64,000 bases of DNA from Candidatus Microthrix parvicella Bio17-1 (lineage in GTDB: Bacteria > Actinomycetota > Acidimicrobiia > Acidimicrobiales > Microtrichaceae): the NCBI RefSeq assembly GCF_000299415.1, contig NZ_AMPG01000002.1, forward strand, positions 372,001 to 436,000, in the 5' to 3' direction. The notes under the pieces were generated by a model. That model was not told where the DNA came from. It made no database searches and saw only the letters and a program-made list of their open reading frames with translations. A program made the position numbers and the translations under genes. This document shows positions 41,436 to 49,463 of this stretch, in pieces; within the stretch, counting starts at the first letter, position 1; each line of letters opens with the position of its first letter.

Positions 41436-41960
41436 TCAACCTTGAATTTGGTTGATGAAATGAGATTCATAAGGGGACCGCCCGAGTTCATCCCAGCTCA
41501 AGCCGTCTCCCGAGCGGCCATCTTGAAAGAGGCAGCGACCGACGAGGGAGAGCGATCCAGCTACGGGTGAGCACCACCACCGGCCGCACCTTGTCGCCCT
41601 CCAAGTCCGCTCACCAGATCCGCCCCTGACCGACCTCGATCCCAAAGCCGGCCGAACCTGCCTACCCCGACGCTCGGCGGCCAGCCGGAGAATCTCTTCT
41701 GGCACCTCGCCGTCGTGGGGCAACTCGTCATGCGGGTCACCCGGCGCGTCCCCCATGTTCAGAACAGGATCGACCTCATATGGAAACAGTGCCAAGGAGG
41801 CGACCTCATGATCAATCGTGCTTTGTCGGACGAACAGGTCGAGGGCCCGGTCGAAGCGCTCCGAGTCGCGAAGGTCGGGCTGCGCCCTGAGCCTTCTCAA
41901 GCTGACCTGCATCCACCGTGGCAGAGATCCGCGCACGCGGCATGCCACGTACCATGCCAT
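41436..41960 (-). CDS. Hypothetical protein coupled to recG
   Basis: 174 residues from an ATG that overlaps the recG stop as TGATG, so translation could be coupled. The first part (VACRVRGSLPRWMQVSLRRL, then RALDLFVRQSTIDHEVASLA) looks protein-like; the second half is basic, Gly/Ser/Trp rich and less convincing. No homology recognised. The remaining gap 41333-41435 has no feature I can name. A frameshift in the second half is possible. Confidence 0.4.
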   Translation of the reverse strand: MAWYVACRVRGSLPRWMQVSLRRLRAQPDLRDSERFDRALDLFVRQSTIDHEVASLALFPYEVDPVLNMGDAPGDPHDELPHDGEVPEEILRLAAERRGRQVRPALGSRSVRGGSGERTWRATRCGRWWCSPVAGSLSLVGRCLFQDGRSGDGLSWDELGRSPYESHFINQIQG

Positions 41961-44137
41961 CACCCCTTCATGAGGTAGCCGACCTCGTCCTGACCGAGGA
42001 TGAGGTCGACCTCGTCGGCGAGACCACCGAGGTCGGCGAGCGAGCCCGCCTGGGCGAGCAGGTCGGTGGCCACCGCCCGGGCCTTGACCACCCACTCGCG
42101 GTCACGTCGGAGCGAGGCCAGGCGCAGGTCGTTGCGGCCCTTCTGGCGCTCTCCCATCAGCGTGCCCTCGCCCCGGAGGTCCAGGTCCACCTCGGCCAGC
42201 TCGAATCCATCGGTCGTTCGCACCATCGCCGAGATCCGCTGTTCGCCATCGTCGGAAGGCTCTGCGGACACCAGCCAACACGACGACTTTGCGGTGCCGC
42301 GCCCCACCCGGCCCCGCAACTGATGCAACTGGGCGATGCCGAAGCGGTCGGCGTCGAGGATGACCATGACAGTGGCGTTGGGAACGTCGACTCCCACCTC
42401 GATCACGGTGGTGGCGACCAACACGTCCAGCTCGCCGGCCCGGAACGCCGCCATGGTGGCGTCGCCCTCATCGGCGACAACCCGGCCGTGCAACAGCCCC
42501 AGCCGCAGACCCTCCAACTCGCCGGCCGCCAACTCTTCCCGGGTGGTCTCGGCCGAGGCCACCTCCAGCTTCTCGGACTCTTCCACCAGCGGGCACACCA
42601 CGTAGGCCTGACGCCCGGCGGCCACCTCGTCACGCACCTGCTGCCAGACGACCTCGACCTCAAGCGGGGTTTGCGCCCAGTGGGTGACGATCGGCGTGCG
42701 ACCCGGAGGCAGTTCGTCCAGGGTGGACACGTCCAGATCGCCGTACACGGTCATGGCTGCGGTGCGGGGAATGGGCGTGGCGGTCATGACCAGCAGGTCC
42801 GGCTGGTTGTCGCCCTCCCCCACCTCGGTCAGCGCGGCCCGCTGATCGACCCCGAAACGGTGCTGCTCGTCCACCACCGCCACGCCGAGGGAGGCGAAAT
42901 CCACCCCCTCGGAGATCAGCGAGTGGGTGCCGACCGCCAGGTCGATCTCGCCAGAGGCCAGCTGGGCCAGCACCATTCGGCGCTGCGGCGCCGACAGGCG
43001 ACTGCTCAGCAGCGCCACGTGCAGCGGCCGTTCGCCCAACAGCGTGTCGGGCGCCGGGACGACGAAGCCATCGAGCAGCTCGGCGATGCCCCGATGGTGT
43101 TGCTCGGCGAGCACCTCGGTGGGCGCCATCAGCGCCCCCTGGTGTCCGCCCTGCACTGCGGCCAGCAGCGCTGCCACCGCCACCAGTGTCTTGCCCGAGC
43201 CGACGTCGCCCTGAAGCAGGCGGTGCATGGCCGAGCGACACTCGAGGTCCGCCATGATCTCGTCGATCGCCCGCGCCTGGGCGCCGGTGAGGGGGAATGG
43301 CAACCCGGTGAGGAAGCGGTCGACCAGCTCGGGAGAGACTGCCTCGGAGGCCCGCTGTCCCACGGCGTGCACCACCCCGGTGACGGTGGCCTCCCGCTCG
43401 GCCTTGGCCGCCACCAGGGCCAGTTGCACACGCAGAAGCTCATCAAACACCAGCCTCGACCTGGCCTTGGTCATGTGGCCCATCGACTCGGGAGCGTGAA
43501 TGGCCGCCATCGCATCCTGGCGTCCGATCAAGTCGTGAGCGTCCAGCACCGTCACCGGCACCGGATCGGCCAGGCCCCGGGGCGCAATTCGACGCAACGA
43601 CTCGGCCACCCAGTCGGCCAACTCCCAGGTGCTCAGCTTGGCCTTCTCGGACTGCGGGTAGATCGGCAGGATCCGCCCGGTGCGATCGCCCACCAGGTCG
43701 ACCACCGGGTTGGTCAGTTGCCGGGCGCCCCGAAACTCGTCGACCTTTCCGTAAAACACCGCCCTGGTGCCGATGGGCAGTTGGCGCTCCCGCCAGCCCT
43801 GGTTGAAGAACGTGACCTTCATCGTGCCACTGCCGTCGGTGACCCGCGCCTCCACCATGGCCCGACCGCCCCGCACCCGACGGCTCGAGATGGACTGCAC
43901 CTCACCGACGAACATGCCTTCCTCGCCCGGCGCCAGATCGGCGATCCGGGCCTCTCGGGTGCGGTCGACATAACGGCGCGGGTAGTGGAACAGCAGGTCG
44001 AGCACCGAGTGAATGCCAAGGACCGCCAGCCCATCGCGCTTCTTGCCGCCAACGCCCTTGAGGCGCTCCACACCAAGCGCATCCAGCTCACGCAGTGAGA
44101 TCGGAGAGTGCTGGGAGCTGGGGCCGGCCGCGGTCAC
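41960..44137 (-). CDS. recG: ATP-dependent DNA helicase RecG
   Basis: Replication-fork reversal helicase. The N-terminal wedge/OB domain includes HYPRRYVDRT; the helicase core has Walker A QGDVGSGKT, DEQHRFGV (motif II), MTATPIPRT (motif III), and motif VI QLHQLRGRVGRG. The C-terminal ending VDLILGQDEVGYLMKG is family-like. 725 residues from the GTG at 44137; a start at 44191 is also open. Length fits. It marks the right end of the conserved minus-strand cluster. Confidence 0.97.
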   Translation of the reverse strand: MTAAGPSSQHSPISLRELDALGVERLKGVGGKKRDGLAVLGIHSVLDLLFHYPRRYVDRTREARIADLAPGEEGMFVGEVQSISSRRVRGGRAMVEARVTDGSGTMKVTFFNQGWRERQLPIGTRAVFYGKVDEFRGARQLTNPVVDLVGDRTGRILPIYPQSEKAKLSTWELADWVAESLRRIAPRGLADPVPVTVLDAHDLIGRQDAMAAIHAPESMGHMTKARSRLVFDELLRVQLALVAAKAEREATVTGVVHAVGQRASEAVSPELVDRFLTGLPFPLTGAQARAIDEIMADLECRSAMHRLLQGDVGSGKTLVAVAALLAAVQGGHQGALMAPTEVLAEQHHRGIAELLDGFVVPAPDTLLGERPLHVALLSSRLSAPQRRMVLAQLASGEIDLAVGTHSLISEGVDFASLGVAVVDEQHRFGVDQRAALTEVGEGDNQPDLLVMTATPIPRTAAMTVYGDLDVSTLDELPPGRTPIVTHWAQTPLEVEVVWQQVRDEVAAGRQAYVVCPLVEESEKLEVASAETTREELAAGELEGLRLGLLHGRVVADEGDATMAAFRAGELDVLVATTVIEVGVDVPNATVMVILDADRFGIAQLHQLRGRVGRGTAKSSCWLVSAEPSDDGEQRISAMVRTTDGFELAEVDLDLRGEGTLMGERQKGRNDLRLASLRRDREWVVKARAVATDLLAQAGSLADLGGLADEVDLILGQDEVGYLMKG

Positions 44138-44281
44138 TCCTCTATGCTGACACCTCGCAGTGGAGCACCGACCGCCGGCCACGTTGCGCACGGCCCCGCC
44201 TCACCGGTTAGCCTGATCTGCTGCGTTGCGTCGGCTTTCGTCTCGTGCCCGGCGCCTCCCCCAACCCGTAAGGATCTTGCC

Positions 44282-44500
44282 ATGGCCAGTGTCTGCGAAA
44301 TCTGCAACAAGAAGCCCAGCTTCGGCATGTCGGTGTCGCACTCGCATCGCCGCACCCGTCGCCGCTGGAACCCGAACATCCAGCGGGTCCGGGCCGTGAT
44401 CAACGGCTCCACCAAGCGCATCGACGTCTGCACCGGCTGCCTCAAAGCCGGCAAGGTCACCAAGCCCCCGGCCCGCAACTGGCAGCCAGAGTCGGCCTGA
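44282..44500 (+). CDS. rpmB: Ribosomal protein bL28 (zinc-binding type)
   Basis: 72-residue 50S protein. It has two CxxC pairs (CEICNKKP and CTGCLKAG) and the conserved SVSHSHRRTRRRWNPNIQ core. The Cys pairs make it the zinc form. Encoded alone on the plus strand, divergent from recG across about 145 bases. Confidence 0.96.
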   Translation: MASVCEICNKKPSFGMSVSHSHRRTRRRWNPNIQRVRAVINGSTKRIDVCTGCLKAGKVTKPPARNWQPESA

Positions 44501-44514
44501 TTCCGGCTGTGCCG

Positions 44515-44536
44515 TTCGGCGTTGCTCAGCGCCGAA
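44515..44536. terminator. Hairpin after rpmB, possible weak terminator
   Basis: Arms TTCGGCG and CGCCGAA form a seven-base stem with an eight-base loop starting 15 bases after the rpmB stop. Only a short TT follows, so termination strength is unclear. Confidence 0.35.
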
Positions 44537-44586
44537 TTGGCGCTTGTGAAAAGTTTGCGTTGTAGGGTTATCCTCGCCCCACTCGC

Positions 44587-44949
44587 ATGGCGTTGATCGT
44601 CACACGGGAACCTCTGAGGAACGGAGCCCACACGTTGCAAGGTGTGATCAAGAGCTACGACCCATCCACCGGTGACGGCAGCGTCATCAGCGACAGCACG
44701 CTCGCTGAATACGACCTGGCGACCGACGCGCTCGACGGCTCACTGTTCCGCATGCTGCGGCAGGGCCAGCGCGTCGTTTTTGAGGTGACCGACGGACCAC
44801 CCGGCGCCGCTCACCCGGCGAAGGTTGCCACCACGGTTCGCCTGGGCTCGGAGATCGACATGGGTACGCCCGGGTTTCCCGACTCGGAACACCTTCCGGG
44901 GCCTGCCCCGGAGACGCGCACAATCCGACACGAAGGAGGCCTGTCCTGA
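44587..44949 (+). CDS. Cold-shock-domain-like small protein upstream of pckG
   Basis: 120 residues if the ATG at 44587 is used. The core from about residue 17, [19 protein letters not shown], and then [12 protein letters not shown] resemble an OB-fold cold-shock domain with weakened RNP motifs. A TTG at 44635 preceded by GGAACGGAG could be the real start. The stop overlaps the pckG start as TGATG, so expression is coupled. A direct role in regulating pckG is possible but speculative. Confidence 0.6.
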   Translation: MALIVTREPLRNGAHTLQGVIKSYDPSTGDGSVISDSTLAEYDLATDALDGSLFRMLRQGQRVVFEVTDGPPGAAHPAKVATTVRLGSEIDMGTPGFPDSEHLPGPAPETRTIRHEGGLS

Positions 44950-46754
44950 TGGCGGGTACGACGACCAACCAAAAGCTGCTCGATTGGGTTGAGGAGTGGC
45001 GAGAGATCCTCCAGCCCGATGCCGTCGAATGGTGTGACGGCTCCGAGGAGGAGTACGACCGACTCGCCCAACTGCTGGTCGACGAGGGCGTCTTCACCAA
45101 GCTCGATGAGGCCAAGCGACCCAACAGTTACCTGGCCCTCTCCGATCCCGACGACGTCGCCCGAGTTGAGGATCGCACGTTCATCTCGTGTGAGAAGGAA
45201 ATCGACGCCGGACCCACCAACCACTGGCGCGAGCCCTCCGAGTTGAAGGCCGAAATGCTCGACCTGTACCGGGGTTCGATGACGGGCCGCACCATGTATG
45301 TGGTGCCGTTCTCGATGGGCCCCCTTGGATCCCCCATCGCCCACATCGGCGTTGAGTTGACCGACTCGGCCTACGTGGCCACCAACATGCGCATCATGAC
45401 CCGGATGGGCCAGGGCGCACTCGACGTGCTGGGATCCGACGGTCAGTTTGTGCCCGCCATCCACTCGGTGGGTTACCCGCTGGTCGACGCCGACGGCAAG
45501 GAGCGCCCCGACGTCACCTGGCCCTGCAACGAGACCAAGTACATCAGCCACTTCCCCGAAACCTCCGAGATCTGGTCGTACGGCTCCGGCTACGGCGGCA
45601 ACGCCCTGCTGGGCAAGAAGTGCTTTGCGCTGCGCATCGCATCCACCATGGGCCGCGACCAGGGCTGGATGGCCGAGCACATGCTGATCCTGGGTCTCAC
45701 CTCGCCCGAGGGCGAGAAGACCTACATCGCCGCGGCCTTCCCGTCGGCGTGCGGCAAGACCAACATGGCGATGCTCGTCCCAACCCTGCCCGGGTGGACG
45801 GTGGAGACCGTTGGCGATGACATCGCCTGGATGAAGTTCGACGACGAGGGTCGCCTCCGGGCGATCAACCCCGAGGCGGGCTTCTTTGGCGTCGCACCCG
45901 GCACCTCGGACGAGACCAACTTCAACGCCATGGCGTCGTTGGCGAGCAACTCGATCTTCACCAACGTGGCCCTCACCGACGATGGTGACGTGTGGTGGGA
46001 AGAGATGTCCGAAGAGGCACCGGCGCACCTGATGGACTGGAAGGGCAACGACTGGACGCCCGACTCCGGCACCAAGGCCGCCCACCCCAACGCCCGGTTC
46101 ACCTCCCCGGCCTCGCAATGCCCGTCGATCTCAGCCGATTGGGAGAGCCCGGAGGGCGTGCCGATCTCCGCCATACTCTTCGGCGGACGCCGGGCCACCA
46201 ATGTGCCCCTGGTGACCCAGAGCTTCGACTGGCAACACGGCGTGTTCCAAGGTTCGATCATGAGCTCGGAGAAGACCGCAGCCGCGGCCGGCAAGGTTGG
46301 CGACGTCCGGTTTGATCCCTTCGCCATGTTGCCGTTCATGGGCTACAACGTGGGCGACTACTTCAACCACTGGCTGGAGATCGGCAAGGCGACCGACGCC
46401 GACAAGTTGCCCAAGCTGTTCTGGGTCAACTGGTTCCGCAAGGACGACGACGGCTCCTTCATGTGGCCGGGCTTTGGTGAGAACTCCCGGGTGCTCAAGT
46501 GGGTCGTCGAGCGACTCGCAGGCACCGCTGACGCTGACGAGACCGCCATCGGTCACGTGCCGACGATCGACTCGCTCGATCTCTCCGGACTCGACCTTGA
46601 TGACGAGACGATGGGCAAGATCCTCGAGGTCGACAACGAGGCGTGGCGCGACGAGGTCGAGCTGATCCGCGGCCATTACGAGTTCATCGGCGAGCGTCTG
46701 CCCGAGGAGATGGCCAACGAGCTGTCCGACTTGGAAAAGCGCCTGGCCAACTGA
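44949..46754 (+). CDS. pckG: Phosphoenolpyruvate carboxykinase (GTP)
   Basis: Interconverts oxaloacetate + GTP and PEP + GDP + CO2, the first committed step of gluconeogenesis. 601 residues, normal for the GTP class. The P-loop with the reactive Cys is FPSACGKTN at 264-272. [10 protein letters not shown] and FGVAPGTS are further active-site blocks. Ribosome-binding site AAGGAGG lies inside the 3' end of the preceding small gene. A strong hairpin follows about 40 bases after the stop. Confidence 0.98.
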   Translation: MAGTTTNQKLLDWVEEWREILQPDAVEWCDGSEEEYDRLAQLLVDEGVFTKLDEAKRPNSYLALSDPDDVARVEDRTFISCEKEIDAGPTNHWREPSELKAEMLDLYRGSMTGRTMYVVPFSMGPLGSPIAHIGVELTDSAYVATNMRIMTRMGQGALDVLGSDGQFVPAIHSVGYPLVDADGKERPDVTWPCNETKYISHFPETSEIWSYGSGYGGNALLGKKCFALRIASTMGRDQGWMAEHMLILGLTSPEGEKTYIAAAFPSACGKTNMAMLVPTLPGWTVETVGDDIAWMKFDDEGRLRAINPEAGFFGVAPGTSDETNFNAMASLASNSIFTNVALTDDGDVWWEEMSEEAPAHLMDWKGNDWTPDSGTKAAHPNARFTSPASQCPSISADWESPEGVPISAILFGGRRATNVPLVTQSFDWQHGVFQGSIMSSEKTAAAAGKVGDVRFDPFAMLPFMGYNVGDYFNHWLEIGKATDADKLPKLFWVNWFRKDDDGSFMWPGFGENSRVLKWVVERLAGTADADETAIGHVPTIDSLDLSGLDLDDETMGKILEVDNEAWRDEVELIRGHYEFIGERLPEEMANELSDLEKRLAN

Positions 46755-46790
46755 GCCGGTCGGCGTCACGGCGCCGTCAGCCATGTGAGC

Positions 46791-46817
46791 ACGGCCCGGG
46801 CCCCAGGCCCGGACCGT
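46791..46817 (+). terminator. Intrinsic-terminator-like hairpin after pckG
   Basis: Stem of CCGGGCC and GGCCCGG with loop CCA, extended outward by four more pairs past one mismatch, then TTT. GC-rich stem with a short T run, 37 bases after the pckG stop. A reasonable terminator by actinobacterial standards. Confidence 0.55.
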
Positions 46818-46924
46818 TTCGCGTGGTACCACTTTGGAGGTCGCTCTTCGGCCGCCAACCAACTTGCATAGTGTCAATCGAATCCGGTCGAGCCCGTCTC
46901 GACACGATGACGAAACGGGGATCC

Positions 46925-47644
46925 ATGCCTTCCGTCAGCACGTTGATCGAACACCTCGGTGAGTTCAACCCGCGCATGCACCTCGCCGAGACTCCACCAG
47001 CGGAGGCGATCCACCAGATCGACGCAGGTATCCATCCCTCGTCGCAGGTGATCCCAGGATCCGGTGAGACCGAGATCGCCCGCTACCTCTTCACCGGGGG
47101 AATCCTCTCAGCGGTCTCACAGAACAGCGGCATGCCGATGCGCCTGTTACCCGAGGCCGAGGCTCCGGACGTCCAACTCATTCCGTTCGTCTCCGGTGAG
47201 GGCGTCGTCGTCGTGACCGACCGTCGCCTGCTGGGCCAGATGAACGGTGAGAGCCCGTTGAGCGACAAAATCGATGAGCACGCCGACGGCCACCTGTACT
47301 TCTCGATGGGTTACGAGGACGTGAACTCCATCTCGATCAGCCAGGAACCATCGCCCATCGGGGCGGTCAAGCAACGTCGCGTCAACGTACAAGGTCTCGA
47401 AGTTCTGGGGGCGCTCGGAGTGGAGGTGTTCGCCGCCGTGACGCTGGGCGACGGTGACGTCACCCAGTCGACGCTCAGAAGCGGGCGGCCCTTCTTCGAC
47501 CAGGTGGTCCTGGCCGCGGCAACCTATCGAATGGGCCTCGACCCCAACGCGGCCGACCAGGAGCAACTCCGGCGGGTCGTGTCCGGCCTGTACTCCACCG
47601 AGGATGGCGAACTCGTCGCCGACCTGATCGCCGAACGTGAGTAG
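46925..47644 (+). CDS. PH-like fold hypothetical protein
   Basis: 239 residues from the ATG at 46925 with GGGGAT ahead. The region GEGVVVVTDRRLLGQMNG followed by YEDVNSISISQEP resembles the strand pattern of bacterial PH/GRAM domains (VVVTDRRLL is typical). No signal peptide or membrane helix. Function unknown. The 170-base gap from pckG holds the terminator described separately. Confidence 0.6.
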   Translation: MPSVSTLIEHLGEFNPRMHLAETPPAEAIHQIDAGIHPSSQVIPGSGETEIARYLFTGGILSAVSQNSGMPMRLLPEAEAPDVQLIPFVSGEGVVVVTDRRLLGQMNGESPLSDKIDEHADGHLYFSMGYEDVNSISISQEPSPIGAVKQRRVNVQGLEVLGALGVEVFAAVTLGDGDVTQSTLRSGRPFFDQVVLAAATYRMGLDPNAADQEQLRRVVSGLYSTEDGELVADLIAERE

Positions 47645-47693
47645 CGCCGAGGGGGTGCGCTGAACCTTGCGTCGTGAAACTAGTCACAAACAG

Positions 47694-47722
47694 GAAAGTT
47701 GATGTCCCAACACTCAACTTTC
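47694..47722. promoter_or_regulatory. Inverted repeat upstream of hsp20, HAIR-like
   Basis: Arms GAAAGTTGA and TCAACTTTC enclose 11 bases. Read as GTTGATG, seven bases, ACTCAAC it has the spacing of the HspR-associated inverted repeat (consensus CTTGAGT-N7-ACTCAAG), with several mismatches. It lies 70 bases before the hsp20 start. Control by an HspR-like repressor is inferred. Confidence 0.5.
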
Positions 47723-47791
47723 GTGGCATACTGACCATCGTCAACACCGACGGTCCAGTCCGCAGCGACTGCCACAACAGGAGGCCACATC

Positions 47792-48247
47792 ATGCTCACT
47801 ACTTGGGATCCCTTCCGAGACGTCGAGCGGCTGTTCGAGGTCGACCCCCGAACCCGCTCGATCCCTGCGCCCTTCGATGCCGTTCGCACCAGCGACGAGG
47901 TGGTACTCACCTACGATTTGCCCGGTTTCCGAGCCGACGACGTCGATGTCACCGTCGAGAACCACGTGCTCACCCTGACCGCCCGCCGAACCCAGGACGA
48001 GTTGCCCGAGGGCGCTCAACGTCTGGTGAACGAGCGGCGTTTCGGAACCGTGCGCCGTCAGGTCACCTTGTCGGACACGCTGGACGGCCAGAGCGTGAGC
48101 GCCAACTTCGACAACGGCGTGCTTGAGTTGCGCATCCCGGTGTCGGCCAAGGCCCAGGCCGTGAAAGTGCCGATCGGGGTTGGCACCACCAGCATCGAAG
48201 CCGAGGCGAGCTCGGCCGACGAGCCCGTCGGTGCTCCGGCGGGCTGA
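47792..48247 (+). CDS. Small heat shock protein Hsp20
   Basis: Alpha-crystallin-type holdase chaperone. 151 residues: DPFRDVERLF start, alpha-crystallin domain about 28-118 with FDNGVLELRIPV matching the A-x-x-x-n-GvL-x-I/L motif, then an Ala/Glu-rich tail. No clear I-x-I motif in the tail. ACAGGAGG sits seven bases before the ATG. The inverted repeat at 47694-47722 may regulate it. Convergent with the LOG-family gene, 26 bases apart. Confidence 0.93.
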   Translation: MLTTWDPFRDVERLFEVDPRTRSIPAPFDAVRTSDEVVLTYDLPGFRADDVDVTVENHVLTLTARRTQDELPEGAQRLVNERRFGTVRRQVTLSDTLDGQSVSANFDNGVLELRIPVSAKAQAVKVPIGVGTTSIEAEASSADEPVGAPAG

Positions 48248-48264
48248 TCCCTTCGTCCGAGGGA
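48248..48264. terminator. Short hairpin in the convergent hsp20/LOG gap
   Basis: TCCCT and AGGGA pair around seven bases in the 26-base space between two stop codons. It may act as a weak bidirectional terminator; no T tract. Confidence 0.3.
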
Positions 48265-48273
48265 ACGGCCCGG

Positions 48274-49314
48274 TCAGGCCAGCTGGCCGAGACGCTGCAC
48301 CAACACGTGCAACCGCCCATGGGCGGCGTTGTTAAACCGGAGCCGCAGCCTGGGGAGGTCGGGGATGTCGTTATCCTCCACCTCCACCGCTGCGGCTTCG
48401 GCGCGTTCGATCGTGCCGCAGGTCAGCAGGTCTCCAAACTCGGCATTCAGCGTGTCCAGCGCCTCGTCGGAGACATCTGTGTTCAGGCGTATGTACAGCT
48501 TGTTGCCCACGTGTCGGATCGAATGGAACACCCGATAAAAGTCTCGCACGTACGCGACGGCCTCAATCGGGTCGGATGTGATGTGCACGATGTCGAGGTC
48601 GACCGGTGAGATCAGCCCGCCATCGAGCAACTCCACCTCCACGTAGTGGCGCCAGCTGCGCCAATACGCATCGCCCGGCGGCTCGAAGAGCACCACCGGC
48701 GACGGCGGCGCCTTGCCCGTTTGCATCAGGGTGAGGAGTTCCATCGTCTCGTCCAGCGTGCCAAACCCGCCCGGAAAGACCACGTAGCCCGACGACTCCT
48801 TGGTGAGGGTCAACTTGCGGCTGAAGAAGTAGCGGAAGTTGATGTTCTTTCCGTCGAACAGGGCCGCATGCTCGGCACCGCCCGGCTCGAACGGCAACAC
48901 GATCGAAACCCCGAAGCTGGCTTCCGGGCCCGCCCCCTCGACCACGGCGGTCATGATGCCGGGCCCACCACCGGTCAACACCATCCAGTCGGAATCCGCC
49001 AACAGCCGTCCCACCTCGCGGGCCATGCGGTAGGCCTCGCTGTCTTCGGCGGTGCGGGCCGAGCCGAACACGGCGCACTTGCGCACGTCGCCATACGGAG
49101 CAAACACCGCAAACGCATTGCGTAACTCCTTGAGTGCCGAGTTTACGATCTTCACGTCTCCACGATCGGTGCGTTCCCTGCCCATCCGCATCGCCGAGGT
49201 CACGATCTCCGTGTAGAGGTCGTGATTGCCGTCGAGGTCGGCCTGTTCCACCAGTGCCTTGATCGACTCGTCCAACTGGATATCACCGGTGCGGTAGCGG
49301 GGGCGACGGGTCAT
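48274..49314 (-). CDS. LOG-family Rossmann-fold protein (TIGR00730-like)
   Basis: Nucleotide-binding protein related to cytokinin riboside 5'-monophosphate phosphoribohydrolase. The two LOG motifs are GGGPGIMTAVVEGA near 115-128 and PGGFGTLDE at 181-189. 346 residues, longer than plant LOG, with N-terminal and C-terminal extensions (C-terminus ends VQRLGQLA). The MTRRPRYRTGD start at 49314 is preferred over an ATG four codons upstream. In bacteria such proteins hydrolyse nucleoside monophosphates or are uncharacterised. Confidence 0.85.
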   Translation of the reverse strand: MTRRPRYRTGDIQLDESIKALVEQADLDGNHDLYTEIVTSAMRMGRERTDRGDVKIVNSALKELRNAFAVFAPYGDVRKCAVFGSARTAEDSEAYRMAREVGRLLADSDWMVLTGGGPGIMTAVVEGAGPEASFGVSIVLPFEPGGAEHAALFDGKNINFRYFFSRKLTLTKESSGYVVFPGGFGTLDETMELLTLMQTGKAPPSPVVLFEPPGDAYWRSWRHYVEVELLDGGLISPVDLDIVHITSDPIEAVAYVRDFYRVFHSIRHVGNKLYIRLNTDVSDEALDTLNAEFGDLLTCGTIERAEAAAVEVEDNDIPDLPRLRLRFNNAAHGRLHVLVQRLGQLA

Positions 49315-49463
49315 GCCAACCAGCATGGTGCATGACCGGCCAACCGACGCAGCCGCAACTCACCCGCAGCGCCTGACCCCCTCGACACCCCGTGAGGATT
49401 CAGCCTCCTGGAGGGACGAACTCCTCCTGGGGGGGCAAGCCCTACGATGTGCGAGGAGGCCTG

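Noticed and set aside
41918-44098. 726-codon plus-strand open frame
   Set aside because: Antisense shadow of recG, with His/Gln/Arg-rich sequence and no motif.
44544-44571. Promoter ahead of the small cold-shock-like gene (TTGTGA with a TAGGGT or GGTTAT box)
   Set aside because: The spacing to either -10 candidate is short (13 or 16 bases) and the match is poor; not strong enough to list.
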